DNA of 64,000 bases from Rhizobium sp. SSA_523. GTDB lineage: Bacteria; Pseudomonadota; Alphaproteobacteria; Rhizobiales; Rhizobiaceae. Each line of letters begins with the position of its first letter. Position 1 is the stretch's first letter. A model generated the notes under the pieces. It had not been told where the DNA came from. It saw only the letters and a program-made list of their open reading frames with translations, and did no database searches. A program made the translations under genes and the position numbers. This document shows, piece after piece, positions 38,989 to 48,588 of this stretch. Location: positions 992,001 through 1,056,000 of the forward strand of contig NZ_CP129382.1 of the NCBI RefSeq assembly GCF_030435705.1, in the 5' to 3' direction.

Positions 38989-40062
38989 TTACTGCGGCAG
39001 CTTGTCGTCGATGCCTTCGACATAGAAGTTCATGCCGAGCAGTGTGCCGTCATCGGCCTTCTCGCCGGCCTTCAGCCAGGCAGAACCGTCCTGCTTGTTG
39101 ACCGGGCCGGTGAAGGGATGCAGTTCACCCGACTTGATCTTGGCTTCGGTCTCTTCCGCCATCGCCTTCACATCGTCCGGCATATTGGTGTAGGGCGCCA
39201 TGGTCAGGATGCCGTCCTTCAGGCCGTCCCAGATCTGTTCCGACTTCCAGGTTCCGTCGAGAAGGGCCTTGGTGCGCTTGATGTAATAGGCGCCCCAGGT
39301 GTCGACGATTGCCGTCAGCTGCGTCTTCGGGCCGGCGGCGATCATGTCGGAAGCCTGTCCGAAGGCCATGATGCCACGCTCGGCGGCAACCTGCATCGGC
39401 GCCGTTGTGTCGGTGTGCTGGGTCAGAATGTCGACGCCCTGGTCGATCAAGGCCTTGGCGGCATCGGCTTCCTTGCCCGGATCGAACCAGGTATTGGCCC
39501 AGACCACCTTCAGCTTGAAGTTCGGATTGACCGACTTCGCGCCGAGTTCGAAGGCATTGATGCCCATCACGACTTCCGGGATCGGGAAGGAGGCGATGTA
39601 GCCGGCAAGACCCTTTTTCGACATCTTCGCGGCGATCTGGCCCTGAATGTAGCGGCCTTCATAGAAGCGCGAATTATAGGTGGCGAGGTTTTCCGCCGAC
39701 TTGAAGCCGGTCGCATGCTCGAACTTCACCTTCGGGAATTTCTGCGCCACCTTCACGGTCGCGTCCATGAAGCCGAAAGAGGTGGTGAAGATCATCGCGC
39801 AGCCCGACCGCGCCATGCGCTCGATCGCCCGTTCGGCATCGGGGCCTTCCGGCACGCTTTCCAGGTAGGGAGTCTCGATCTTGTCGCCGAAGGCTTTCTG
39901 CAGTTCCTGCCGGCCGATATCATGCGCCTGCGTCCAGCCGCCATCGGTCTTGGTGCCGACATAGACGAAGCAGACCTTGGACTTTTCCTGGGCCTGTGCG
40001 CCGCTGGAGAGGCCGCCGAGAACGGCGACCGCGGCGGCGAGTGAGATGATGAGCTTCTTCAT
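38989..40062 (-). CDS. BMP family ABC transporter substrate-binding protein
   Basis: A 357-residue periplasmic binding protein of the BMP/PnrA family, which bind purine nucleosides or related compounds. A signal peptide (cleavage near GAQA, residue 25) precedes the family start KVCFVYVGTKTDGGWTQAHDIG; GLAGYIASFPIPEVVMGINAFELG and DILTQHTDTTAPMQ are further family blocks. I chose the ATG at 40062 with AGGGG upstream, not the TTG six bp earlier. It is the last gene of the ATPase-permease-permease-binding protein operon. Confidence 0.9.
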   Translation of the reverse strand: MKKLIISLAAAVAVLGGLSSGAQAQEKSKVCFVYVGTKTDGGWTQAHDIGRQELQKAFGDKIETPYLESVPEGPDAERAIERMARSGCAMIFTTSFGFMDATVKVAQKFPKVKFEHATGFKSAENLATYNSRFYEGRYIQGQIAAKMSKKGLAGYIASFPIPEVVMGINAFELGAKSVNPNFKLKVVWANTWFDPGKEADAAKALIDQGVDILTQHTDTTAPMQVAAERGIMAFGQASDMIAAGPKTQLTAIVDTWGAYYIKRTKALLDGTWKSEQIWDGLKDGILTMAPYTNMPDDVKAMAEETEAKIKSGELHPFTGPVNKQDGSAWLKAGEKADDGTLLGMNFYVEGIDDKLPQ

Positions 40063-40105
40063 TTTCAACCCCTGTTGGCTTGAAGCTGCGGAATTTTATG
40101 CCGCC

Positions 40106-41020
40106 TCAGCGGTCCGGAACGAAGGGTTTCCCCAAGCAAGCCGGCGTATTGATGAGCGTGGTGCGGCGATTATGCGAAATGATGATGAGAACGACAATAG
40201 TGACTGCGTAAGGCAGCATGGACAGGAATTGCGACGGCACGCCGATGCCGAAGGCCTGGGCATGCAATTGCAGAATGCCGACCGCACCGAAAATATAGCC
40301 GCCAATCAGGACGCGCCAGGGGCGCCAGGAGGCGAAGACGACGAGCGCCAGCGCGATCCAGCCGCGTCCGGCAGCCATGTTCTCGACCCATTGCGGCGTG
40401 TAGACGAGCGAGAGCTGCGCGCCGGCCAGCCCGGCACAGGCGCCACCGAACATCACGGCGAGATAACGGGTGCGGATCACGCCGATGCCGAGCGCATGCG
40501 CCGAGCCATGGCTGTCGCCGATGGCCCGCAGCTTCAGCCCCGCCCGGCTTCTGAACAGGAACCAGCTGACGCCGACGACCAGCGCGATCGACAGGTAGAA
40601 GGTGAGATCCTGGCGGAAGAGCAGCGGTCCGAGCACAGGAATGTCGGACAGCAGGGGCACGATGATCGGCTGCAGCTTGACGCCCGGAATGCCGACAAAG
40701 CCCTCGCCGAGCTGCCCTGAAACCCCGAGGCCCAGAAGGGTCAGGGCAAGGCCCGTGGCCACCTGATTGGCGACCAGGGTCAGGGTCAGGAAGGCAAAGA
40801 GCAGCGAAAAGAGGGCGCCGCCCAGAATGCCGGTGAGGAGGCCGAGGCTTGGAACGCCGGTCAGATAGGCACCGGCAAAGGCGCAGACGGCACCCATGAT
40901 CATCATGCCTTCGACGCCGAGATTGAGGACGCCGGCGCGTTCCGTCACCAGTTCGCCCATGGCGGCGATGACGAGCGGGGTCGCAGCAGTGATGATGGTC
41001 AGAAGAATGGCTTCGATCAT
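40106..41020 (-). CDS. ABC transporter permease (nucleoside type, second)
   Basis: A 304-residue permease of the BPD_transp_2 family, with about eight to nine hydrophobic segments and the conserved NLGVEGMMIMGAVCAF and MFGGACAGLAGAQLSL stretches. The ATG at 41020 overlaps the stop of the preceding permease (ATGA), so translation is coupled; the longer frame upstream is a shadow. It works with the other permease, the double ATPase and the BMP-type binding protein as one importer. Confidence 0.9.
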   Translation of the reverse strand: MIEAILLTIITAATPLVIAAMGELVTERAGVLNLGVEGMMIMGAVCAFAGAYLTGVPSLGLLTGILGGALFSLLFAFLTLTLVANQVATGLALTLLGLGVSGQLGEGFVGIPGVKLQPIIVPLLSDIPVLGPLLFRQDLTFYLSIALVVGVSWFLFRSRAGLKLRAIGDSHGSAHALGIGVIRTRYLAVMFGGACAGLAGAQLSLVYTPQWVENMAAGRGWIALALVVFASWRPWRVLIGGYIFGAVGILQLHAQAFGIGVPSQFLSMLPYAVTIVVLIIISHNRRTTLINTPACLGKPFVPDR

Positions 41021-42111
41021 GAGGAGGACCTCGTCGCCGGCAAGGACCCGGCACCAAAGATCACGCGGACGCGATAGAGGATCAGCGTATCGCAGGACAG
41101 GACGAAAAACAGCAGCAGGCCCTGGAAGACGCGGGTGACCTTGTCGGAAATGCCGATGGACAGCTGGGCGGCCTCGCCGCCGAGATAAGTGAGCGCCAGC
41201 ACGAAACCGGAGGCGATGATGCCGAGCGGGTTGAGTCGGCCGAGAAAGGCGACGATGATGGCGGTGAAACCGTAGCCGGGCGAGATCGACGGCTGCAGAT
41301 GGCCGATCGACCCAGAGACCTCCGAAATACCCGCCAGGCCGGCCAGGCCGCCCGACAGCATCATCGAAAACCAGACCATCCTGCGTGCCGAAAATCCGGC
41401 GAAGCGCCCTGCCCGCTCCGAGCGGCCGAGCACGCTGACCTCGAAGCCCTTCAGCATGAAGCGCATCATGAACCAGACGCAGAGAGCCGCGACAAGGGCG
41501 AAGACGACGCCGAAATGGGCCCGGCCGGACTCCAGCATTTCCGGCAGCACCGCCTCCGGCGCAAAGCTGATCGATTGCGGGAAATTGAAGCCTTTCGGAT
41601 CGCGCCACGGCCCCCTGACCAGCCAGTCGAGAAAGAGCTGGGCGATATAGACCAGCATCAGGCTGACCAGGATTTCATTGGTGTTGAAGCGGGTTTTCAG
41701 GAGGGCCGGGATCGCCGCAAACAGCGCGCCGCCGATCGCCCCCATGACCAGCATCAGCGGCAGCACCATCGGCGAATGCCATTGCGGCACCAGGATGGGC
41801 AGGATGGAGCCAGTAATCGCGCCGATCGTGAATTGCCCCTCCGCGCCGATATTCCAGTTGTTCGACCGGTAGCAGACCGCAAGGCCGACGGCGATCAGGA
41901 TCAAGGGACCGGCCTTGATCGCCAGTTCGTGCAGCGACCAGACCTCCAGCAACGGCTCGATGAAGAAGCTGTAGAGCGCATGGCCCGGATCCTTGCCGAG
42001 CAGCCAGAACATCAGCGCGCCGAAGCCGAGCGTCAGGGCAAGAGCGAGGAGCGGCGATACGATGGCAAACAGGCCGGATGCACTGGCGCGGCGTTCGAGT
42101 TCAATGCGCAT
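41017..42111 (-). CDS. ABC transporter permease (nucleoside type, first)
   Basis: A permease of about 364 residues in the BPD_transp_2 family, with NIGAEGQFTIGAITGS and GGLAGLAGISEVSGSIG as recognisable blocks and about ten hydrophobic segments. GGAGG lies 8 nt before the ATG at 42111; an ATG at 42129 is also in frame. It overlaps the ATPase gene by 11 bp and the next permease by 4 bp. Confidence 0.9.
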   Translation of the reverse strand: MRIELERRASASGLFAIVSPLLALALTLGFGALMFWLLGKDPGHALYSFFIEPLLEVWSLHELAIKAGPLILIAVGLAVCYRSNNWNIGAEGQFTIGAITGSILPILVPQWHSPMVLPLMLVMGAIGGALFAAIPALLKTRFNTNEILVSLMLVYIAQLFLDWLVRGPWRDPKGFNFPQSISFAPEAVLPEMLESGRAHFGVVFALVAALCVWFMMRFMLKGFEVSVLGRSERAGRFAGFSARRMVWFSMMLSGGLAGLAGISEVSGSIGHLQPSISPGYGFTAIIVAFLGRLNPLGIIASGFVLALTYLGGEAAQLSIGISDKVTRVFQGLLLFFVLSCDTLILYRVRVIFGAGSLPATRSSS

Positions 42112-43678
42112 GGGCAAGGCCTCCGGCATGGCTGGCCGTCTCGTGTATGCCGCCCATCAGCAGGCCAATCCGCTCCAGTGTCAGATCTTTCGCCGGACAG
42201 GGCGCCGACAGCCGGCCCTCGGAAATGACGGCAATATTCGTCGCCACCTCGAAGATCTCGTCGAGATCCTGGCTGATGACCACGACGGCGGAGCCGGACC
42301 GCGCCAGATCGACCAGCGCCTGACGGATACGGCTGGCCGCGCCCGCATCGACGCCCCAGGTCGGCTGGTTGACAACCAGTACGGACGGCTGGCGATCGAG
42401 CTCGCGGCCGATAATGAATTTCTGCAGATTGCCGCCCGACAGCGAGCCGGCGGCCGGATCCTCGCCGCTTTTGCGCACATCCATGACCTGACAGATCCGC
42501 TTGGCCGCTGCTCGAATGGCATCATGGCGGACGATCGAGGCGAAACCGCCGGAGAGGAAGGCCTTGGCATCCGACTGGCTGCGCGACAGCAGGAGATTGT
42601 CGGACAAAGGCATGTCCGGCACGGCCGCATGACCATGACGCTCCTCCGGCACGAAGCCTGCACCCAAAAGCCGGCGGCCATTGATCCCCATGCGGCCGAT
42701 TGCCTTGCCGCGAATGCGGATGGCGGCGTCATGGCTGACCGGATATTCGCCCGACAGCGCGTCGAACAACTCGCCCTGGCCATTGCCGGCCACACCGGCA
42801 ATGGCGAGAACCTCGCCGGCCCTGACCTTCAGGGCGATGTCGCGCAAAGCCACGGCAAAGGGCGTGCGTGCCGGAACCGACAGCTGCTCGACCTCGATCA
42901 GCACGGGACCGGGCTCGGCAACCTCTGGGCGCGAGACGCCGGCGACATCCGATCCCACCATCATGCGTGCGAGCGATGCCGGCGTCTCCCGGCGCGGATC
43001 GCAGGTGCCGGTCACCCTGCCGTGGCGCAGCACGGTCGCCCGGTCGCAGATCCGCTGGACCTCTTCCAGCCGGTGGCTGATATAGAGAACCGATCGTCCC
43101 TCGGCCTTCAGCTTGAACAGCGTGTCGAAAAGCCTGTCGGCTTCCTGCGGCGTGAGGACGGAGGTCGGCTCGTCGAGGATGATCAGGCGCGGATTTTGCA
43201 GAAGCGCCCGCACGATCTCGATGCGCTGGCGCTCCCCGACCGACAGATCCGCCACATGGGCGCTCGGATCGAGCGGCAGGCCATAGGCCTTCGACAAGGA
43301 CCGCGCCTCTTCGGCAATCCGGGCAAGCGGTATCTTGGGATCCATCGAGAGAGCGATGTTTTCGGCAACGGTCAATGCTTCGAAAAGCGAAAAATGCTGG
43401 AAGACCATGCCGATGCCGAGGGAGCGGGCCTCGCCGGGCGAGCCGATCGAGACGGGCGCGCCATCCCACAGAATGCGGCCATCGCTCGGCTGCAGGACGC
43501 CGAACAGCATCTTGACCAGCGTGGATTTTCCTGCGCCGTTTTCCCCCAGAAGAGCATGGATCTCTCCCGGCGCGATCGTCAGGTCGATCTCTTTGCAGGC
43601 AGCAAATGTGCCGAAATATTTGGTCAGCCCCTGTATATCGAGAAGCGAACCCTTGGCAGGAGCCTCAACGTCAGTCAC
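42101..43678 (-). CDS. ABC transporter ATP-binding protein with two nucleotide-binding domains
   Basis: This 525-residue protein energises the BMP-type importer. The first ABC module has Walker A GENGAGKST, signature LSVGERQR and the Walker B segment LIILDEPTSVL. The second has a degenerate Walker A (GVAGNGQGE) but a clear signature LSGGNLQKF, the asymmetry usual in sugar and nucleoside ATPases of the MglA/RbsA kind. The start is GTG at 43678, with GAGGGG about 8 nt upstream; no ATG is in frame nearby. It is the first gene of the operon. Confidence 0.92.
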   Translation of the reverse strand: MTDVEAPAKGSLLDIQGLTKYFGTFAACKEIDLTIAPGEIHALLGENGAGKSTLVKMLFGVLQPSDGRILWDGAPVSIGSPGEARSLGIGMVFQHFSLFEALTVAENIALSMDPKIPLARIAEEARSLSKAYGLPLDPSAHVADLSVGERQRIEIVRALLQNPRLIILDEPTSVLTPQEADRLFDTLFKLKAEGRSVLYISHRLEEVQRICDRATVLRHGRVTGTCDPRRETPASLARMMVGSDVAGVSRPEVAEPGPVLIEVEQLSVPARTPFAVALRDIALKVRAGEVLAIAGVAGNGQGELFDALSGEYPVSHDAAIRIRGKAIGRMGINGRRLLGAGFVPEERHGHAAVPDMPLSDNLLLSRSQSDAKAFLSGGFASIVRHDAIRAAAKRICQVMDVRKSGEDPAAGSLSGGNLQKFIIGRELDRQPSVLVVNQPTWGVDAGAASRIRQALVDLARSGSAVVVISQDLDEIFEVATNIAVISEGRLSAPCPAKDLTLERIGLLMGGIHETASHAGGLAHAH

Positions 43679-43826
43679 TCATATCCCCTCATCCACCTCG
43701 CGCCCACCTTCTACGAGGCTTTGCCGGCTGCGATGTGCCATCCGTTTCCGCTCGGGCGGCACGGTTGCCATTTGTTACCTGTTTTGTTGCCCTGCACAAC
43801 AATTATGTCGCAGAATCATCATGGTT

Positions 43827-44561
43827 TTACTGGCTTTTTCCGAGCTTGGGAAAAAGCTGGAGAATGCCGCCTATGCAGAAGAGATAGGCTCCGGTGGCGA
43901 CGACGCCCCAAACCAGCCAGCGGGGCGAGTCAAAGTGCAGCAGGAGCGAATAGCCGGACAGGCCACACCAGAGGAAGAAGATCGTCAGGTTCAGCCCGCG
44001 CAGCCGCTTGACCCGCACCGGATGAAGGAAATTGATCGGCAGGAAGGTCAGGAAGACGGCAGCGACCACGACGATGAGAGCCGTGACTTCGCTTGCTTCG
44101 ACGACAAAGAGCGTCAGGATGAGCATGTTCCAGACGACCGGAAAGCCGGAGAAGAAATATTCGTCGGTCTTCATGCCCATATCGGCGTAATAGATCGCAC
44201 TCGATACGACGATCATGCCGGCGGCAACGAAGGACCAGGTCTCGCCGATCATGCCGCTCTGGTAAAGCGCGAAGGCCGGCAGCAGCACATAGGTCACATA
44301 GTCGATGATATTGTCGAGCGTATCGCCCGACCAGTTGGGCAGGACCTCCTTGACGCGCACCTTGCGTGCGATCGGTCCGTCAATGCCGTCGATCAGGAGC
44401 GCCAGCCCCAGCCACCACCACATATCGACGAAGCGATGCTCCGCGGCAGCCACGACACCGAGAAAGGCGAGGAAGGAACCGGATGCCGTCAGGACATGGA
44501 CGGAGAAGGCCCGGATTTCCGCATAGGGCACCTTGCGGTAGTTGAAGATTCGCCTGATCAC
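43827..44561 (-). CDS. pcs: phosphatidylcholine synthase
   Basis: Pcs condenses choline with CDP-diacylglycerol to form phosphatidylcholine, a membrane lipid needed for host interaction in many rhizobia and agrobacteria. The CDP-alcohol phosphotransferase motif is complete: DGIDGPIARK, then GDTLDNIIDY, in the spacing typical of Pcs, with about eight hydrophobic segments. I prefer the GTG at 44561 (GGAG six nt upstream) because it gives 244 residues opening IRRIFNYRKVPYAEIRAFSV, close to characterised enzymes. An ATG at 44627 would add 22 residues. It is divergent from the UbiH-like gene. Confidence 0.93.
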   Translation of the reverse strand: MIRRIFNYRKVPYAEIRAFSVHVLTASGSFLAFLGVVAAAEHRFVDMWWWLGLALLIDGIDGPIARKVRVKEVLPNWSGDTLDNIIDYVTYVLLPAFALYQSGMIGETWSFVAAGMIVVSSAIYYADMGMKTDEYFFSGFPVVWNMLILTLFVVEASEVTALIVVVAAVFLTFLPINFLHPVRVKRLRGLNLTIFFLWCGLSGYSLLLHFDSPRWLVWGVVATGAYLFCIGGILQLFPKLGKSQ

Positions 44562-44729
44562 GCCCTGCTCCGGAAACCATGTAGTGGGAAGGACGATATG
44601 CGGCCAATCGGCGCGCTTTGCAACCATTCCTGATCGCTTGATCAACAGGCCATGGAATACGGTGCGAGGTTTGCTACATAACCGGAACAGGAGTGACGTC
44701 CGAGCACAGCAAGCGGAGAAGAGCGGATC

Positions 44730-45944
44730 ATGCACCAGATCGACATTGCCATCATCGGCGAAGGCCTGGCCGGTTCAATTGCAGGACTGGCGCTGGCGCG
44801 TGCCGGCCGCAAGGTTGCGATCATCGCACCGCATGCGGCACGCCGGGACGAACGCACGACGGCGCTGATGGAGCACTCCATCCGCTTCATCGATTCGCTC
44901 GGCCTCTGGCAAGAGATCGCCGGGCGGTCGGCGGCCCTTTCGACCATGCAGATCCTCGATGGCACGGGCCGCCTGTTCCGGGCACCGCCGGCCCAGTTTC
45001 GCGCCGCTGATGTCGGTCTTGCCGCCTTCGGCTACAATATACCGAACAAGATCCTGCTGGAGGTCCTGTCGCAGGCCATCGAGCGGGAGGTGAATATCGT
45101 TCGTTTCGATGCCAGCCTTGCCGAACTCGACAGCACCGGCGATGCGGTTCGACTGCTGCTTTCCACCGGCGAGACCCTGACCGCCGCTTTCGTCATTGGG
45201 GCCGACGGCCGGGGATCCAAGGTACGGGAATCGGCCGGGATCGACACCCGCCGCTGGTCCTATCCGCAGACCGCCATCGTGCTGAATTTTAGCCATGAGC
45301 GGCCGCATGCCAATGTTTCGACGGAGTTCCACACGGAAACCGGACCCGCGACGCAGGTGCCGCTGCCCGGCCAGCGGTCGAGCCTCGTCTGGGTGGTGCG
45401 ACCGGAAGAAGCCTCCCGTCTGCTGTCGCTGACCGATGAGGAGCTGTCGCACGCCGTCGAGCAACGCCTGCAATCCCTGCTCGGCAAGGTGACGGTAGAG
45501 CCCGGCGTCGAATCCTGGCCGCTGTCGAGCCTGATGGCGGAGCGGTTCGGCAAGGGCCGCATCGCCCTGATCGGCGAAGCCGCGCATGCCTTTCCGCCGA
45601 TCGGCGCGCAGGGTCTCAATCTGTCGCTGCGCGACGTGATCGAACTGGTCGATCTTTTAAAAACCGATGGCAGCCAGCCGATTGCGGGTGATATCGGCGA
45701 TCGCTTCAACCGCAAGCGCCGGCCCGATATCATGACCCGGACTTTCGGCGTGGATGTGCTCAACCGCTCGCTTCTCTCCGATTTCCTGCCCGTACAGATC
45801 GCCCGCGCCGCCGGGCTTCACCTGGTGACGGCGGTGGGGCCTCTGCGCAATCTGCTGATGCGCGAGGGCATCGAGCCGGGCGGCAGCCTGAAGGATCTTG
45901 CCGAGGCGCTAAAACATCCCTTCCGCCGGAAGAAGGCCGGCTGA
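44730..45944 (+). CDS. FAD-dependent hydroxylase, UbiH/UbiF/VisC family
   Basis: A 404-residue flavoprotein monooxygenase. The FAD-binding GxGxxG (IIGEGLAGSIAGLALARAG, residues 8-26), the VIGADGRGSKVRE segment and the second FAD motif GRIALIGEAAHAFPPIGAQGLN are visible; the last has GEAAH in place of the usual GDAAH. Family members hydroxylate the ring of ubiquinone precursors, and in alphaproteobacteria one broad-range member can serve several positions. GGAG precedes the ATG. Its 3' end overlaps the AEC gene tail to tail by 36 bp. Confidence 0.88.
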   Translation: MHQIDIAIIGEGLAGSIAGLALARAGRKVAIIAPHAARRDERTTALMEHSIRFIDSLGLWQEIAGRSAALSTMQILDGTGRLFRAPPAQFRAADVGLAAFGYNIPNKILLEVLSQAIEREVNIVRFDASLAELDSTGDAVRLLLSTGETLTAAFVIGADGRGSKVRESAGIDTRRWSYPQTAIVLNFSHERPHANVSTEFHTETGPATQVPLPGQRSSLVWVVRPEEASRLLSLTDEELSHAVEQRLQSLLGKVTVEPGVESWPLSSLMAERFGKGRIALIGEAAHAFPPIGAQGLNLSLRDVIELVDLLKTDGSQPIAGDIGDRFNRKRRPDIMTRTFGVDVLNRSLLSDFLPVQIARAAGLHLVTAVGPLRNLLMREGIEPGGSLKDLAEALKHPFRRKKAG

Positions 45945-46871
45945 GATGAGATAGAGGACCACCGGCAGGGTCAGGATCGACACGATGGTGGTGATGAGAA
46001 CCGTCGCAGAGGCTCTTTCCTGCCAGACATCGTAATGCTGGCTGATGACAAAGACATTGGTCGCTGTCGGCAAAGCGGCCAGCAGCACGGCGGCGTGGAT
46101 CCAGGTGGCGTCGAAACCGCCGACCGCCGTCAAGGCAAGATACATGGCCGCCGGCAGGAGGACGAGCTTTGCCAGGGTGATCGGTCCGATTTCCACCGGC
46201 ACCCGCTTCAGCGGCCGCAGGGCAAGCGTCACGCCCATGGCAAAGAGCGCGCAGGGCGCCGCGGCCTGCGCCAGATAGTCGATCAGGCGCATTCCCGCAT
46301 CCGGCAGGCTCCAGCCGGACGCCGCAACCAGGAAACCGGCGGCCGTCGACAGGATGAAGGGATGCAGCGCCACCCGCCGCGCCACATCGCCGGCCAGTTG
46401 CAGGGGCGGCCGCTTGTCTCCCCCCGCAAGCGCCATCAGCGCAGGCGCCGTGACGAAATGCACCGCATTCTCGACGCAGACGATCAGTGCCACCGGCACG
46501 GCGGCCCCCTCGCCCAGAGCCAGCAGCGCAAGCCCCGGCCCCATATAGCCGATATTGCCATAGGCGCCGCCGAAAGCCTGCATGGTCGATTCGGCGAAGC
46601 TGGCGCGCCTTCCCAGATAGGCGATCAGGAACACCAGAGCATAAACGGCATAGACCGTCAGCACCTGCGTTGCCATGAAGTCGAGCCGGGTCAGATCCTC
46701 GACCGGCGTGCGCGACACAAGCTTGAAGAACAGTGCCGGCAAGGCTGCATAGACGATGAACGTATTCATCCAGCCCAGAGCGTCCGCCCCCTGCCGCGTG
46801 GCCTTGGCGGCGATGTAGCCAATGACGATCAAGCCGAAAAAGGGAAAGAGAAGCGCGAGAATGGCTGCCAT
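45909..46871 (-). CDS. AEC family transporter (auxin efflux carrier type)
   Basis: A 320-residue membrane protein with ten hydrophobic segments and the AEC landmarks IGYIAAKATRQ near the first loop, GNIGYMGPGLALLALGEGAA and PTATNVFVISQHYD. Members export or import small organic acids; the plant-auxin name is historical and the substrate here is unknown. GAGGAAA precedes the ATG. It follows ccdA by 49 bp on the same strand. Its final 36 bp are shared with the opposite-strand UbiH-like gene. Confidence 0.86.
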   Translation of the reverse strand: MAAILALLFPFFGLIVIGYIAAKATRQGADALGWMNTFIVYAALPALFFKLVSRTPVEDLTRLDFMATQVLTVYAVYALVFLIAYLGRRASFAESTMQAFGGAYGNIGYMGPGLALLALGEGAAVPVALIVCVENAVHFVTAPALMALAGGDKRPPLQLAGDVARRVALHPFILSTAAGFLVAASGWSLPDAGMRLIDYLAQAAAPCALFAMGVTLALRPLKRVPVEIGPITLAKLVLLPAAMYLALTAVGGFDATWIHAAVLLAALPTATNVFVISQHYDVWQERASATVLITTIVSILTLPVVLYLISAGLLPAEGMF

Positions 46872-46920
46872 GGGTTTCCTCGTGCCCGCACATGATCATT
46901 GCGGGACGTCGGTCTGCGGC

Positions 46921-47667
46921 TTAGCCGATTTGCATCAGGATTGGAAAGGTCTGCTGGAACCAGATTGCCATATCGCTGACGAATCCGAAGATGAAGGCGA
47001 GACCGGTCAGCACCAGGAGCGCCCCCATGGCTTTCTCGACGAGGCCCAGATGGCGCCGGAAACGCGACAGGAAGCGCATGAAAGCGCCGGAGAACCCGGC
47101 CGCGATCCAGAAGGGAACCGCAAGGCCGAGCGAATAGATGGCGAGCAATGCGGCGCCGCCGCCCACCGTCTCGCGGGAGGCGGCAATGCCGAGAATGGCG
47201 CCTAGCACCGGACCGATGCACGGCGTCCAGCCGAAGGCGAATGCCAGGCCCATGACATAGGCGCCGGAAAGCGTCGCCGGCTTGCCGCCGGCCTGGAAGC
47301 GCGCTTCGCGCGCCAGGATGCCGATGCGAAACAGGCCGAGAAAGTTCAGCCCCATGATGATGATGATCACGCCGCCGAGCTTGGACAGCACATCCATATG
47401 CTGGCGAAGCAGGACGCCGATGGAGGTCGCACCCGCGCCGAGCGCAACGAAGACGGTGGCAAAGCCGAGGGTGAAGCAGAGCGCCGAAAGCAGAACCGCC
47501 CGCCGGGCGGACCGGGTCTGGACCGGCGCCTCCCCCCTGAACTGCTCCACCGACACGCCGGCCATGTAGCAGAGATAGGGCGGCACCAGCGGCAGGACGC
47601 AGGGCGACAGGAAGGACAGGGCGCCCGCCAGGAGAGCGCTCAACAGAGATATTTCGGCGATCGACAA
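46921..47667 (-). CDS. ccdA: cytochrome c biogenesis protein CcdA
   Basis: CcdA carries electrons across the inner membrane to keep periplasmic thiols reduced for cytochrome c maturation. The two redox cysteines are in LSFLSPCVLPLVPPYLCYMAG and FAFGWTPCIGPVLGA, in about six membrane segments. The start is assigned to TTG at 47667 (MSIAEISLLSALLAG), with GGAG seven nt upstream, giving 248 residues; the longer frame begins with an unlikely polar extension. No thioredoxin-like or ccm partner lies beside it here. Confidence 0.92.
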   Translation of the reverse strand: MSIAEISLLSALLAGALSFLSPCVLPLVPPYLCYMAGVSVEQFRGEAPVQTRSARRAVLLSALCFTLGFATVFVALGAGATSIGVLLRQHMDVLSKLGGVIIIIMGLNFLGLFRIGILAREARFQAGGKPATLSGAYVMGLAFAFGWTPCIGPVLGAILGIAASRETVGGGAALLAIYSLGLAVPFWIAAGFSGAFMRFLSRFRRHLGLVEKAMGALLVLTGLAFIFGFVSDMAIWFQQTFPILMQIG

Positions 47668-47815
47668 GGCTTGCTCCGCATCAACTTCGCGCCTGTCATA
47701 AGAGCAAGTGGGCCGGGATGCCAATCACCTTTTGGCGCATCCGGCCGCACGCGCTGATTTGACCCGGTGCGCTGACGGAAGACCCGGCGGCGCAAGCGAC
47801 CGGCTCAGGTTCGGA

Positions 47816-48463
47816 TCAATAACCCGGAACCGGAAGAGGCGCCTGCGGATTGGCGCGGAAAGAATCCAAGTCCCGCTGTGCGGCATCGACATCGAACTGG
47901 CGATCCGGCATGTCGCGCTGCGCGCGTCGGATGTCGCGGTCGAGATCGTCGATCTCGTTGCGGATATTGCGCCGCTCATTGTCGTCCTTGGCGGCTTTCA
48001 GCGCCCGGTACCGCTCGTCCATGCGCGATTCCTTCGCCGAAATGTCGCTGCGGATGGAGTTCAGGTCCGAGCGGGCGCTGTACAGCCGCCGGCCGAGACC
48101 GTAACCGCGCAGGAAGCCTTCGCTGGTCTCCGGCGGGCAGACGCTGTGATAGGTGTCGCCCGCCTCGCCTCTTGCGAGGCCGTTCAGCGGCGTGCAATAG
48201 CGCTTGAGACCGTTCTGATAGCCGTCGTTCCATTTGGTCTGGTCCGGCACGACCTTGATGCGCGCGCAGGATTCCACATGCGAGCCGAAGCGGTCCTGGG
48301 GACTGTAACCGGCAGCCCCGTCCGCCTCGCCGATCACCCGCCAGTCTGCGGCCATGCATTCTTCCTTGGACATGGAATGGCAGGACGCCAGCACCAGAAG
48401 CCCGAAAAGCCCCAGGAGCCCGGCGAGCCCCCCAAGCTCCGGCACAAAAATCGACAAACGCAT
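47816..48463 (-). CDS. DUF2799 lipoprotein
   Basis: A 215-residue protein with a lipobox-like signal sequence (hydrophobic residues 14-26, then LASC) followed by the DUF2799 domain, recognisable from MSKEECMAADWRVIGEADGAAG and YQNGLKRYCTP. The C-terminal third is highly charged and helical, probably a coiled coil (DDNERRNIRNEIDDLDRDIR). It is expected to be anchored in the outer or inner membrane facing the periplasm. Function is unknown. Confidence 0.82.
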   Translation of the reverse strand: MRLSIFVPELGGLAGLLGLFGLLVLASCHSMSKEECMAADWRVIGEADGAAGYSPQDRFGSHVESCARIKVVPDQTKWNDGYQNGLKRYCTPLNGLARGEAGDTYHSVCPPETSEGFLRGYGLGRRLYSARSDLNSIRSDISAKESRMDERYRALKAAKDDNERRNIRNEIDDLDRDIRRAQRDMPDRQFDVDAAQRDLDSFRANPQAPLPVPGY

Positions 48464-48588
48464 CGTGAAAACCCCCGAATTCAGACAGCAACGACGGTTA
48501 TAGCCAAAATCACGACGGGCTTCTACAGCCGCAGGTCCCGCCGGGAGACGTGTTTTGCAGCATGATCTGTGGAAAAGCCCTGCCAGCC

